Below the pieces are notes generated by a model that was not told the DNA's origin, did not search any database, and was given only the letters and a program-made list of their open reading frames with translations. A stretch of DNA of 34,246 bases from Micromonospora parastrephiae (GTDB taxonomy: Bacteria > Actinomycetota > Actinomycetes > Mycobacteriales > Micromonosporaceae), in assembly GCF_016802865.1 (NCBI RefSeq), contig NZ_JAEVHM010000046.1, positions 1 to 34,246 of the forward strand. The letters run 5' to 3'. The translations under genes were made by a program, and so were the position numbers. This document shows, one piece after another, positions 25,739-34,011 of the stretch. Numbering within the stretch: the stretch's first letter is position 1; each line of letters begins with the position of its first letter.

Positions 25739-26224
25739 TCAGTCGCGCTGCCAGCTGAGCCAGGTCGGGCCGTGCTGGAAGCCCACCCGCTCATAGAGGG
25801 GCACCGCGCGTTCGCTGGAGTGGACGGTCACGTGTTCCAGGCCAAGCTCGCGCGCCTCGGCCAGCACCATTTTCAGCAGGGCCGCGCCGATCCCGCTGTC
25901 GCGCAGCTCCGGCACCACGTACACCGCTTGGACGTCGCCGGTCCGACGGTGCCGGTGCGTGGGGCTCGGCACCCGGTCGGCGAGCATCAGCCAGGCCATT
26001 CCGACCACGTCGCCGTCGACCTCGACGACGAACGGCCGGTGGGTCGACAGATGCTCGGTGACCCACGTGGCGAACAGCTCCACGAAGTCGTCGTGGTCAT
26101 TGCCCGTGTAGCCGCCCTCCTCGGCCAGCCGCCGCCATCGAAGGCCCGCCAACGCGACGGCGTCGGCTGGCGTCCCCGCGCGTACGTCTGCCCGAACCCG
26201 TCCTCGATCAAAGTCGTTCGGCAT
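25739..26224 (-). CDS. GNAT acetyltransferase
   Basis: A 161-aa GNAT protein with FVVEVDGDVVGMAWLML, the acetyl-CoA loop VQAVYVVPELRDSGIGAALLKMVLAEA and the C-terminal AVPLYERVGFQHG. The last 'YERVGF' is the standard GNAT strand-5/helix end. The substrate is unknown. A GGGTAG (26239-26234) sits nine bases before the ATG on the coding strand, but no matching -35 is seen. Probably co-transcribed with the next GNAT gene. Confidence 0.83.
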   Translation of the reverse strand: MPNDFDRGRVRADVRAGTPADAVALAGLRWRRLAEEGGYTGNDHDDFVELFATWVTEHLSTHRPFVVEVDGDVVGMAWLMLADRVPSPTHRHRRTGDVQAVYVVPELRDSGIGAALLKMVLAEARELGLEHVTVHSSERAVPLYERVGFQHGPTWLSWQRD

Positions 26225-26330
26225 GGCCTGAGGCTACCCACGCCCGGGCCTGGCCCGGACCCTCCCGACAGGGGCTGCCGCAGCCGGGTCGGCGCAGCGG
26301 GCCGCGTCGGTGCACGGGGTGCCGTTGGGC

Positions 26331-26437
26331 GCCTGTGGAGCTGAATCGTCTGTGGCATCACCGGCCGGGTGCGGGCTCGGGGACCGCGTGGGCCGGCCAG
26401 CCGGGGCTGAATCGTCTACGACATCAGCTCCACAGGC
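26331..26437. repeat. Intergenic inverted and direct repeat element
   Basis: Perfect 14-bp inverted termini, GCCTGTGGAGCTGA (26331-26344) and its complement (26424-26437). Inside, GCTGAATCGTCT occurs twice in direct orientation (26340 and 26406), each followed four bases later by CATCA. The right copy also forms its own imperfect hairpin (GCTGA-TCGT / ACGA-TCAGC). No ORF lies inside. The remaining gap (26225-26330, 26438-26544) shows nothing clear beyond the ECF ribosome site. Confidence 0.65.
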
Positions 26438-26544
26438 ACCGCGCCCTACCTGCCCGCCCCGCCGTAGAGGCGATCAATCTGACCGACCACCGGAACCTTC
26501 GTACCGGCCCGTTGGTGGAATGGGTGGAAGAGGTGAGGTGACGG

Positions 26545-27066
26545 GTGTCCGACGATGATCTGATCTCCGGGCTCTACGCCAGTTGTTTCCGACGCCTGGT
26601 GGTTCAGCTCTACGCGGTGACAGGCGACCTGAACGAGGCGCAGGAGGCGGTCCAGGAGGCGTTCATCAAGGCGCTGGCCGCGCCCAGACGCCTGGCCGGG
26701 CTGGAGAACCCGGAGTCCTGGCTGCGCCGGGTCGCGGTGAACGAGGCCCGGAGCCGGTATCGGCGGCGGCGCGTGTACGACCGGCTGCTGCGTCGGATCG
26801 GCCCACCGCCCGCCGTCGCCGACCACTCGCCGGAGCACCTCGCGCTGCTCGCCGCGCTACGCGGGCTGCCCGAGGGTCAACGACAGGCCCTTGCCCTGCA
26901 CTACCTCGTCGACCTGCCGGTGGACGAGGTAGCCGCCACGCTGGGCGTCTCGGCCGGGACGGTGAAGTCCCGGCTCTCCCGGGGCCGGCAGGCCCTGGCC
27001 GCGCTGCTCGCGGACCCCGACACCACCCATGTCTCGCAAAGCGGGAGGACCAATGTCCGATCGTGA
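26545..27066 (+). CDS. ECF-type RNA polymerase sigma factor
   Basis: A 173-aa group 4 sigma factor. Region 2: FRRLVVQLYAVTGDLNEAQEAVQEAFIKAL, with WLRRVAVNEARSRYRRRR. Region 4: LRGLPEGQRQALALHYLVDLPVDEVAATLGVSAGTVKSRLSRGRQAL. The start is GTG at 26545 with AGGTGAGG upstream. The ORF overlaps the next gene by 14 bases, which fits a sigma/partner pair. GGAAC (26491-26495) and CGTT lie upstream but too close together for a convincing ECF promoter. Confidence 0.9.
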   Translation: MSDDDLISGLYASCFRRLVVQLYAVTGDLNEAQEAVQEAFIKALAAPRRLAGLENPESWLRRVAVNEARSRYRRRRVYDRLLRRIGPPPAVADHSPEHLALLAALRGLPEGQRQALALHYLVDLPVDEVAATLGVSAGTVKSRLSRGRQALAALLADPDTTHVSQSGRTNVRS

Positions 27067-28258
27067 GTTGCCCGGGTTCGACGTCGGGACGATCACCGAG
27101 GCCGTCCGGCAGCCACCCTTGAACGAGCTGAGGTCCACGGCCCGGTCCCGTCGACACCGGTCTGTCGGGATGGCGGCGGCCCTGGTCGCACTGGCCGGCG
27201 TGGCGGTCGTACCCCTCCTGGGCGGGTCGGGCCGGACGTATCCCGCCGCGCCGGTCGAATTGTCACCCCGTGCCGAGCAGTCCGGGGACTTCACGCTGAC
27301 CGGTCCCGACTCCGGCGTGGAAGTGCGCAGGGACGGCTGCACCCTGCGCTTCAACTTCACCGATGACCGAGGCCGGAGCTGGTCGGACCGGGGCGCGGCC
27401 GAGTACCGGAGCACCGGATGCGGGGCCAGCCCCACCTCGACGGTTGGCGAGCTCGCGGTCACCATCCTCGGTGACCGGTCCTACCTGGTGCGCGACACAG
27501 GTTCGCTGCGCCTGTCCACCGACTACGGCCGTACCTGGCGGGACGCCACCGCGGCGATCGTGGCCGTGCCCTCCTTTCCGGCGACGACCCAGCCGGTCTA
27601 TTGCGGGTTCGGCTGCGGGGCGGTGCAGGAGCCGCTGGCGGTTGATCGCTCGACCGGCGCCGTGTACCGCCTCACCGGCGACGCGCCGTCGGGGCGCCCG
27701 TTGTTCAGCCTCTACCCCAGCCCGGACGGCACCCTCTGGGCGACCTACCAGATGTCGACCAACCCGAGGGCAACCGTCGCGCGCAGCACCGACCGGGGCG
27801 CGACCTGGACCACCTGGGAGGCGGGCGCCGGCAGCACGGTGCTGGCTCTGGTCGGGATCGACCAGCGGGAGGGCTACCTGTTGACCCAGGCGTCGAGCGA
27901 GGACGCGTCGATCGCACTGCTGCGGACCACGGACGGTGGGAAGACCTGGGCGGACACCGGCGCCGTCCTGCCGACACAGCCGCACTGGGACCTCACGGCC
28001 GGATCCGACGGATCCCTGATGGCGATCACCGCGATCGGGGGCGCGCAGTCCGGCCGGCTCGCACACCTCCTGGTCAGCCGGGACGACGGGCGGCACTTCA
28101 CGGTCGCCCGGGAGTACGGGCCACTCGTCGGCTCCGGCAGCGTCGCGCCCGGGTACGCCTGGCTCTTCGGCCAGGACGACGGCGCCAGCGGCGGGCCAGA
28201 TCATGTCCTGCTCACCACGGACGCCACCACCTGGACCCGGTTCGCGCTCTCCCCCTGA
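27053..28258 (+). CDS. Membrane-anchored Asp-box (BNR) repeat protein
   Basis: A 401-aa protein: a short cytoplasmic N-terminus (1-37), one membrane segment (about 38-56, VGMAAALVALAGVAVVPLL) and a large outer part. The outer part repeats sialidase-type Asp-boxes: TDDRGRSW, STDYGRTW, STDRGATW, TTDGGKTW and weaker SPDGTLW, SRDDGRHF, TTDATTW, as in a beta-propeller. No sialidase catalytic arginines can be assigned. It overlaps the ECF sigma gene and has GGGAGG four bases before its ATG, so it is probably the anti-sigma or sensor partner, although no ZAS/zinc anti-sigma motif (HxxxCxxC) is seen in the N-terminus. Confidence 0.8.
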   Translation: MSDRELPGFDVGTITEAVRQPPLNELRSTARSRRHRSVGMAAALVALAGVAVVPLLGGSGRTYPAAPVELSPRAEQSGDFTLTGPDSGVEVRRDGCTLRFNFTDDRGRSWSDRGAAEYRSTGCGASPTSTVGELAVTILGDRSYLVRDTGSLRLSTDYGRTWRDATAAIVAVPSFPATTQPVYCGFGCGAVQEPLAVDRSTGAVYRLTGDAPSGRPLFSLYPSPDGTLWATYQMSTNPRATVARSTDRGATWTTWEAGAGSTVLALVGIDQREGYLLTQASSEDASIALLRTTDGGKTWADTGAVLPTQPHWDLTAGSDGSLMAITAIGGAQSGRLAHLLVSRDDGRHFTVAREYGPLVGSGSVAPGYAWLFGQDDGASGGPDHVLLTTDATTWTRFALSP

Positions 28259-28297
28259 GGGCCGTCCGGCGGACCGGCACGACCCGGCGCTCACCGC

Positions 28298-29470
28298 TCA
28301 GACCGTGAGCAGCACCTTCGTGCAGTCGTCCTGCTTCTTCTGGAAGATCTTGTAGCCCTTCGGGGCGTCGCGCAGCGGCATCCGGTGGCTGACGATGAAG
28401 CTCGGATCGATCTCACCGCGTTGGATGCGCTCCAGCAGCGGCCGGGTGTAGCGCTGCACGTGGCACTGACCGGTCCGCATGATCAGTGACCGGTTCATGA
28501 ACGCGCCCATCGGGAACTTGTCGACGAACCCGCCGTACGCGCCGACGACCGAGACCACCCCTCCGGAGCGGCAGGCCAGAATCGCCTCGCGCAGCGCGAA
28601 CGGCCGCTCGGTCTCGGTGCGCGTGGCCTGCTTGGCCCGGTCGTACGCGTACATGGCGGCGTTGCCGTGGTGGCCCTCCAGGCCGACCGCGTCGATGCAG
28701 GCGTCCGGTCCCCGCCCGGCGGTCATCTCGTTGAGCGTGTCGAGGACGTCGGCGTGTTCGTAATTGATCGTCTCGGCGCCGACGTGCTCCTCGGCCAGCC
28801 GCAGCCGGTACGGGAACCGGTCGATGACGATCACCCGTTCCGCGCCGAGGATCTGGGCGCTGGCGGCGGCGAGCAGTCCGACCGGCCCGGCGCCCCACAC
28901 GGCGATCACCTGCCCGGGCTTGATGTCGCACATCTCGGCGCCCATGTACCCGGTCGGGAAGACGTCGGCGAGCATGACCGCCTGGTCGTCGGGGATGTCG
29001 TCGGGCACCTTGAGCGGGCCGACGTCGGCGAACGGCACCCGGGCGTACTCGGCCTGGCCGCCGGCGTACCCGCCGAGCAGGTGGGAGTACCCGAAGATGC
29101 CGGCCGGCGAGTGGCCCATGATCTTCTCGGCGATGCCGGCGTTGGGGTTGGAGTTCTCGCACACCGAGTAGAGGCCACGCTGGCACGAGGAGCAGTGCCC
29201 GCAGGCGATCGGGAAGGGCACGACCACCCGGTCGCCGGGTTTGAGGTTGCGCACCTGCGGGCCCACCTCGACGACCTCGCCCATGAATTCGTGACCGAGG
29301 ATGTCGCCCTTGCGCATGGCGGGGATGTAGCCGTGGTAGAGGTGCAGGTCGGAGCCGCAGATCGCGGTGGTGCTGATCCGCACGATCGCGTCCCGGGCGT
29401 TCATGATCGTTGGATCGGGCACGTCGATCACCTTGACGCTGTCGGTGCCCATCCAGGCGTTGGCCTTCAT
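28298..29470 (-). CDS. Zinc-dependent alcohol/formaldehyde-type dehydrogenase
   Basis: A 390-aa zinc MDR enzyme. Catalytic zinc site: CGSDLH (about 38) and GHEF (about 60); structural zinc: CGHCSSCQRGLYSVC with four Cys. NAD fold: AVWGAGPVGLLAA, with VIDRFPYRL giving an Asp that favours NAD. The length and the AEKIMGHSPAGIFGYSHLLGGYAGGQAEY insert place it with the glutathione-independent formaldehyde-dehydrogenase-like group. The exact substrate is unknown. It follows the SRPBCC gene by 27 bases in the same direction, likely one transcript, and is convergent with the Asp-box gene. Confidence 0.9.
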   Translation of the reverse strand: MKANAWMGTDSVKVIDVPDPTIMNARDAIVRISTTAICGSDLHLYHGYIPAMRKGDILGHEFMGEVVEVGPQVRNLKPGDRVVVPFPIACGHCSSCQRGLYSVCENSNPNAGIAEKIMGHSPAGIFGYSHLLGGYAGGQAEYARVPFADVGPLKVPDDIPDDQAVMLADVFPTGYMGAEMCDIKPGQVIAVWGAGPVGLLAAASAQILGAERVIVIDRFPYRLRLAEEHVGAETINYEHADVLDTLNEMTAGRGPDACIDAVGLEGHHGNAAMYAYDRAKQATRTETERPFALREAILACRSGGVVSVVGAYGGFVDKFPMGAFMNRSLIMRTGQCHVQRYTRPLLERIQRGEIDPSFIVSHRMPLRDAPKGYKIFQKKQDDCTKVLLTV

Positions 29471-29497
29471 TGTCGGTCCCCTTCGGAGCTCGGGCGG

Positions 29498-30448
29498 TCA
29501 GCGGCGGGACGCCGGCAGCGGCTGTGCGGGACGCTGCATGGCCTGCTGGCGGACGGAGATGCCGTTGGGGCTGCCCTCGGAGCGGACCACCTCGCCGGTC
29601 TCCAGCACCTGCTTGAACCGGCGCAGATCGTCGCGGACCTGCTGCTCGGGCTCCTCGCCGAACAGCTTCGCCACGACCCGACCGAGCGCACCGGCGGGGG
29701 GCGCGTAGCGCAGTTGCACCCGTACCTCGGTGCCCCGGTCGCCCGGGGCGGGCACGAAGGCGACCCGCCCGGCGTTGGGCACGCGGGTGCCGGGCAGCGA
29801 ACGCCAGGTGATCGATTTGTTCGGCTGGTCGTCGATGATCTCGGCATCCCACTCGACGCGGTGACCGGCCGGTCCGCGGGCGGTCCAGTGCGAGCGGCGC
29901 AGGTCGTCGGCGTGCACCGACTCCAGGTGCGCCATGAACCGGGGCAGGTTCTCCATGTTGCGCCAGAACCGGTACGCCTCCGTGGGCGACCGGTTCACCG
30001 TCACCGCGATCTCCATCCGGATCACGCGGGCGCGGGCGCGGCGGGCGCGGCCGACAGCGATCGCGGCGGCCACGTCCAGGGCGGCGATGCCGGCGACCGC
30101 GGCGGTGGCCAGTGTCAGTCTGCGGCGGCGTTCGCCGCGCCGGTCGGCCATCGCCCGGCCGAGCAGGGTGAGGTCCAGCGCGTCGCCGGCCACCATCGTC
30201 CACGTCCAGGCCGCGGGTCGACGCCCGCTGAGCAGGCCGACGGCGTGCACCAACTCGCGCGCGCCGACGGCCGGGATCGCGGCGCCCGCGGCCGGCGAGT
30301 CGTCCACCCCGGCCAGCCGGGCGAGGGGTCCGGGCGCGACCAGGGCACCCACGCCCAGGGCCAGGCTCAGCAGGCCCAGCGTCCTCGGCAGTGCTGTCGG
30401 CACCGGCCCGTCCAGCTCCGGCAGGAGCACGTTGTCGACACGGTCCAT
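29498..30448 (-). CDS. Membrane protein with C-terminal SRPBCC domain
   Basis: A 316-aa fusion. The N-terminal half (about 20-140) is hydrophobic with several segments (LGLLSLALGVGALVAPGPLA, LVHAVGLLSGR, LTLATAAVAGIAALDVAAAIAVG). The C-terminal half is a START/SRPBCC ligand-binding domain of the cyclase/dehydrase type (MEIAVTVNRSPTEAYRFWRNMENLPRFMAHLESV, then ITWRSLPGTRVPNAGRVAF). The ligand is unknown. The ATG at 30448 has GGAAGGGGA upstream. The first gene of the operon with the zinc dehydrogenase. I found no clear promoter in 30449-30616 on this strand. Confidence 0.82.
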   Translation of the reverse strand: MDRVDNVLLPELDGPVPTALPRTLGLLSLALGVGALVAPGPLARLAGVDDSPAAGAAIPAVGARELVHAVGLLSGRRPAAWTWTMVAGDALDLTLLGRAMADRRGERRRRLTLATAAVAGIAALDVAAAIAVGRARRARARVIRMEIAVTVNRSPTEAYRFWRNMENLPRFMAHLESVHADDLRRSHWTARGPAGHRVEWDAEIIDDQPNKSITWRSLPGTRVPNAGRVAFVPAPGDRGTEVRVQLRYAPPAGALGRVVAKLFGEEPEQQVRDDLRRFKQVLETGEVVRSEGSPNGISVRQQAMQRPAQPLPASRR

Positions 30449-30616
30449 GTCCGGTCCCCTTCCGGTGGGCGCGGCCGCCGGCGAGTCGGCGGAGCGGCGG
30501 TGGCTCTGCCCAGTGACGCTATGCCGTACATCCGGCCCATGCGCCTGGTTTGGAGCAGAACGTCCGATGCGCCGGTCACCGCGCCGTCGGCATGGCACCG
30601 TCGACCGAGGGCCGGA

Positions 30617-30641
30617 GTTAACAGCGACCGGCATCGGGTAG
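30617..30641 (+). promoter_or_regulatory. SigB/SigF-type promoter of the SCP2-debranching operon
   Basis: GTTA (30617-30620), 15 bases, GGGTAG (30636-30641). One mismatch in the -35. The -10 ends 37 bases before the ATG at 30678, like the other sites of this set. Confidence 0.6.
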
Positions 30642-30677
30642 CCGACACGCGCTTCTACCGGCGGCCGGGGAGGTCGG

Positions 30678-31037
30678 ATGACCGCGACCAGTGCCTTCTT
30701 CGAGCGGTTGACCGTTGCTGGCCAAGATCCGCGCTTCAGCAAGGTGTGTGGAAGCATCCGATTCGACATTCGGGACGGGGACCACCTGGAGCAGTGGCGC
30801 CTCAATATCGATCATGGCCGCATGCAGGTGACGAAGGGCCCCGACCCGGCCACGACTGTCATCAGGGTGTCCGCGCAGGTCGCGGAGGCGATGGCCCGTG
30901 GTGAGGTGAACGGCCTGGCGGCGATCGCCCGGGGCGAGATCCTGGTCGACGGTGACCTCGGGCTCGCGCTGCGGATCGGGCGGCTGTTCCCACGCGCGCC
31001 CGGGCCGTCTCACGGCGACGCGGACAGCGGGGCGTAG
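30678..31037 (+). CDS. SCP2 sterol-binding-like protein
   Basis: A 119-aa protein of the SCP2 lipid-carrier fold: IRFDIRDGDHLEQWRLNIDHGRMQVTKG, then PATTVIRVSAQVAEAMARGEVNGLAAIARGEILVDGDLGLAL, the classic ligand tunnel strand-helix region. The bound lipid is unknown. ATG at 30678 has GGGAGG upstream. It sits three bases before the glycogen-debranching-type gene and shares its promoter. Confidence 0.87.
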   Translation: MTATSAFFERLTVAGQDPRFSKVCGSIRFDIRDGDHLEQWRLNIDHGRMQVTKGPDPATTVIRVSAQVAEAMARGEVNGLAAIARGEILVDGDLGLALRIGRLFPRAPGPSHGDADSGA

Positions 31038-31040
31038 CCG

Positions 31041-33092
31041 ATGAGAGATATCGCTGGCACCGTGGCGTGTATCGACGGGAACACGTTCATGGTGTCGGAC
31101 GCCTCTGGCGACGTCGAGTCGTCCCCCGGCACCCCGGTCGGGCTGTTCGCCGCCGACACACGCTTCCTGTCCCGCTGGGCGCTCACCGTCAACGGCGAAC
31201 GCATGGCCGCGCTGTCGGTGGACGACAGCCAGTACTACGAGGTCACGTTCTTCGTGGTGCCGGGCGGGGCGGTCGACTACGTGCAGGCCGACGTGTCAGC
31301 CATCCGGCGCAGACGTATCGGCCCGGACCTCACCGAGTCGCTGACGATCTTCAACTACGGTGAGCGCGACATGGAGCTCGACGTACGGCTGGAGGTGGCA
31401 GCCGACTTCGCCGACATCTTCGAAATCAAGTTCGACATCGGCGACAAGGTCGGCAGTCACTACACCCAGGTCCGCCCGGACGAGTTGTGCCTTGGCTACC
31501 GGCGCGGCACCTACCGACGTGAGGTCGCCGTGTCGGCGAGTGAGCCCGCCGACTTCGACCCGAACGGCCTTCGGTTCGCGGTCCGACTGCGGCCCGGCGA
31601 GCAGTGGTCGACGCGTTTGCAGGCCGCGATGCGGGCGCTGCGTCCGGACGGCGTCGACCTGCGTTCCGTCCTGCGGGCGCAGCGACCGGACGACTCGACC
31701 CTGCCGGCGAGCGTGCAGGCGTGGATCGCGGCGGCCCCGACGCTCGACACCGACAGCGCCGCCCTCCAGCAGGTGTACCAACGGAGCCTGGTGGACCTGG
31801 CGGCGCTGCGCTTCGCCCCCCTCTCGCTGGGCGGTGCGGCCGTACCCGCCGCCGGGCTGCCCTGGTTCATGACCCTGTTCGGCCGCGACAGCCTGCTGAC
31901 CTGCCTGCAGACCCTGCCCGTCACACCGTCGTTGGCCCCGGCGACACTGCGGATCCTCGCCTCGCTCCAGGGCGCCCGCACGGACGACGTGCTGGAGGAG
32001 GACCCCGGCCGGATCCTGCACGAGCTGCGCTACGGGGAGTCGGCCGCGTTCGAGGAACAGCCGCACTCCCCCTACTACGGCACGGTGGACGCCTCACCCC
32101 TGTTCGTGGTGCTGCTCGACGAGTACGAGCGCTGGAGCGGTGACCGGGCGCTGGTGATGGAGCTGGAGCAGGAGGCCCGCGCGGCCCTGGCGTGGATCGA
32201 CCTGTACGCGGACCTGACCTCCACCGGCTACATCTGGTACCAGAGACGTAACCGCGCGACCGGCTTGGACAACCAGTGCTGGAAGGACTCCTGGGACAGC
32301 ATCTCCTACGCAGACGGCAGGTTGCCGGGCTTTCCGAGGGCCACCTGCGAAACCCAGGGGTACGCCTACGACGCGAAGATCCGCGGGGCACGGCTGGCGC
32401 GTACCGTCTGGGGCGACCCCGACTACGCCGACCGGCTGGAGCGCGAGGCGGCGGCACTCTACGACCGTTTCAACCGGGACTTCTGGCTGGAGGACCGCGG
32501 CTACTACGCCCTCGCGCTCGACCACGACCTCACTCCCGTCGACAGCCTGTCCTCCAACATCGGGCACCTGCTGTGGAGCGGCATCGTGCCGCCGGAACGG
32601 GCCCCACGGGTCGTCGAGCACCTGATGGGTCCGGCGCTCTTCTCCGGCTGGGGGGTGCGTACCTTCGCCGAGGGACAGCGCCGTTACAACCCACTGGGCT
32701 ACCACAACGGTACGGTGTGGCCGTTCGACAACTCGTTCATCGCCTGGGGGCTGCGCCGGTACGGGTTCAGGAACGAGTCGGGCCGCATCGCCGAGGGCAT
32801 CCTCTCCGCCGCCACCTACTTCGAGGGTCGGCTACCCGAGGCATTCGGCGGGTTCGACCGCAACACCACCCGGTTCCCGGTCCGATACCCGACCGCCGGC
32901 AGCCCGCAGGCCTGGTCCAGCGGCGCGTCCATGCTCCTCATCCGCACCATGCTCGGCATCAATCCGCACGAGGACCACCTCGCCGTGGACCCCGCGCTGC
33001 CGTCCGCCTTCGGGCGGATCGCGCTCCTGGACATCCCCGGCCGCTGGGGCACGGTCGACGCCTTCGCGCGCCAGCGCCCCAACAAGCCCTAG
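31041..33092 (+). CDS. Amylo-alpha-1,6-glucosidase / glycogen-debranching-type enzyme
   Basis: A 683-aa protein. The N-terminal about 200 residues form a glycogen debranching N-domain (GNTFMVSDASGDV, GLFAADTRFLSRW), followed by an (alpha/alpha)6-barrel glycosidase domain with GLPWFMTLFGRDSLLT, NQCWKDSWDSI, GYHNGTVWPFDNSFIAWGL and the final AFGRIALLDIPGRWG. This type is common in actinobacteria and is linked to alpha-glucan or compatible-solute turnover; the true substrate is not shown. Acidic residues in the KDSWDS and GTVWPFDN segments are likely catalytic. It starts three bases after the SCP2 stop, a tight operon under a SigB-type promoter. Confidence 0.88.
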   Translation: MRDIAGTVACIDGNTFMVSDASGDVESSPGTPVGLFAADTRFLSRWALTVNGERMAALSVDDSQYYEVTFFVVPGGAVDYVQADVSAIRRRRIGPDLTESLTIFNYGERDMELDVRLEVAADFADIFEIKFDIGDKVGSHYTQVRPDELCLGYRRGTYRREVAVSASEPADFDPNGLRFAVRLRPGEQWSTRLQAAMRALRPDGVDLRSVLRAQRPDDSTLPASVQAWIAAAPTLDTDSAALQQVYQRSLVDLAALRFAPLSLGGAAVPAAGLPWFMTLFGRDSLLTCLQTLPVTPSLAPATLRILASLQGARTDDVLEEDPGRILHELRYGESAAFEEQPHSPYYGTVDASPLFVVLLDEYERWSGDRALVMELEQEARAALAWIDLYADLTSTGYIWYQRRNRATGLDNQCWKDSWDSISYADGRLPGFPRATCETQGYAYDAKIRGARLARTVWGDPDYADRLEREAAALYDRFNRDFWLEDRGYYALALDHDLTPVDSLSSNIGHLLWSGIVPPERAPRVVEHLMGPALFSGWGVRTFAEGQRRYNPLGYHNGTVWPFDNSFIAWGLRRYGFRNESGRIAEGILSAATYFEGRLPEAFGGFDRNTTRFPVRYPTAGSPQAWSSGASMLLIRTMLGINPHEDHLAVDPALPSAFGRIALLDIPGRWGTVDAFARQRPNKP

Positions 33093-33225
33093 GGGCACTG
33101 CTCCCGGACGGGGACGACGTCGGCGCGGGACTGCTCAGCTGAGATGTTCATCGGTGCCGGGCGCCACTGTGGACGGGCCGACTGGTAGGAAGGAGGCCAG
33201 CTGCCTCACCTTTCGGGAGATCATC

Positions 33226-33936
33226 GTGGCGCCTTCGCACCTGTCCCGCCGTTCCCTGCTGGCCGCCGGTGGCGCCGCCGCCGTCGCGCTCGGAGCGGCC
33301 GGGGCGAGCCCGTCCGCTGCCGCCGCCGAGCCGGCCGACAACCCGGTCGACACGCCCGCCGAAGCGCTGCGCCGGCTGCTCGCCGGAAACCGGCGGTTCA
33401 CCTCCGGGCACGGCCGGCACCCGCACCAGGGCCTCGCGGACCTGCATCGGCTCGCCGCCGGTCAGCATCCGTTCGCCGTCACCGTCGGCTGCGCGGACTC
33501 CCGGGTGGCGCCCGAGGTGCTCTTCGACCAGGGTCTGGGTGACCTGTTCGACAACCGGGTCGCCGGCAACATCGTCGACGACCTGCTGCTGGGCAGCGTC
33601 GAATTCGCGGTCGAGGAGTTCGGCAGCCTGCTGATCGTCGTCCTCGGGCATGAGCGTTGCGGCGCGATCACCGCCACCATCGACGCCATCCGTACCGGCG
33701 GTGAGGCACCCGGACACATCGGCACCATCGTGGACGGCCTGCGCCCGGTCGTCGAGCCGGTGCTGAATCAGCCCGGCGACCCGGTGGAGAACGGGGTCCG
33801 CGCCAACATCGCAGCTCAGGTCCAGGCGCTCTCCGCACGCAGCACGATCATCGCGGAGAAGGTGCACCAGGGCGCTCTGCGGGTGGTGGGCGCCCGCTAC
33901 GACCTGGACAACGGGCGGGTCTCGCTGGTGGCCTGA
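33226..33936 (+). CDS. Exported beta-class carbonic anhydrase
   Basis: A 236-aa beta-carbonic anhydrase (CO2 to bicarbonate). The zinc ligands and catalytic dyad are visible in CADSR and in GHERCGA (Cys, Asp, Arg, then His and Cys). The N-terminus is a twin-arginine signal, SRRSLLAAGGAAAVALGAAGA, followed by an AAA-type cleavage region, so it is probably exported folded by the Tat system; most beta-class enzymes are cytoplasmic. The start is GTG at 33226 with GGGAGA five bases upstream; the open frame upstream would put the signal in the middle. It is followed by a hairpin. Confidence 0.9.
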   Translation: MAPSHLSRRSLLAAGGAAAVALGAAGASPSAAAAEPADNPVDTPAEALRRLLAGNRRFTSGHGRHPHQGLADLHRLAAGQHPFAVTVGCADSRVAPEVLFDQGLGDLFDNRVAGNIVDDLLLGSVEFAVEEFGSLLIVVLGHERCGAITATIDAIRTGGEAPGHIGTIVDGLRPVVEPVLNQPGDPVENGVRANIAAQVQALSARSTIIAEKVHQGALRVVGARYDLDNGRVSLVA

Positions 33937-33941
33937 CGCGT

Positions 33942-33979
33942 ATCCCCTGGCCGCCCCGATGACGAGGGCGCCAGGGGAT
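33942..33979. terminator. Bidirectional hairpin after the carbonic anhydrase gene
   Basis: ATCCCCTGGC (33942-33951) pairs perfectly with GCCAGGGGAT (33970-33979); after one bulged C a further four pairs (GCCC/GGGC) extend the stem around a nine-base loop. It lies between the carbonic anhydrase stop and the convergent TPR gene stop. Confidence 0.7.
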
Positions 33980-34011
33980 CACGCACCACTGGCCGAAGAC
34001 CGCTGCCACCG

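Noticed and set aside
26331..26437. Insertion sequence or attachment site
   Set aside because: No transposase or integrase ORF and no target duplication seen; kept only as a repeat element.
30449..30616. DosR/DevR-type palindrome before the SRPBCC-dehydrogenase operon
   Set aside because: I looked for GGGAC/GTCCC half-sites and found no convincing pair.
33183..33188. SigB-type promoter of the carbonic anhydrase gene
   Set aside because: TGGTAG lacks the third G and no -35 is found at the proper distance.
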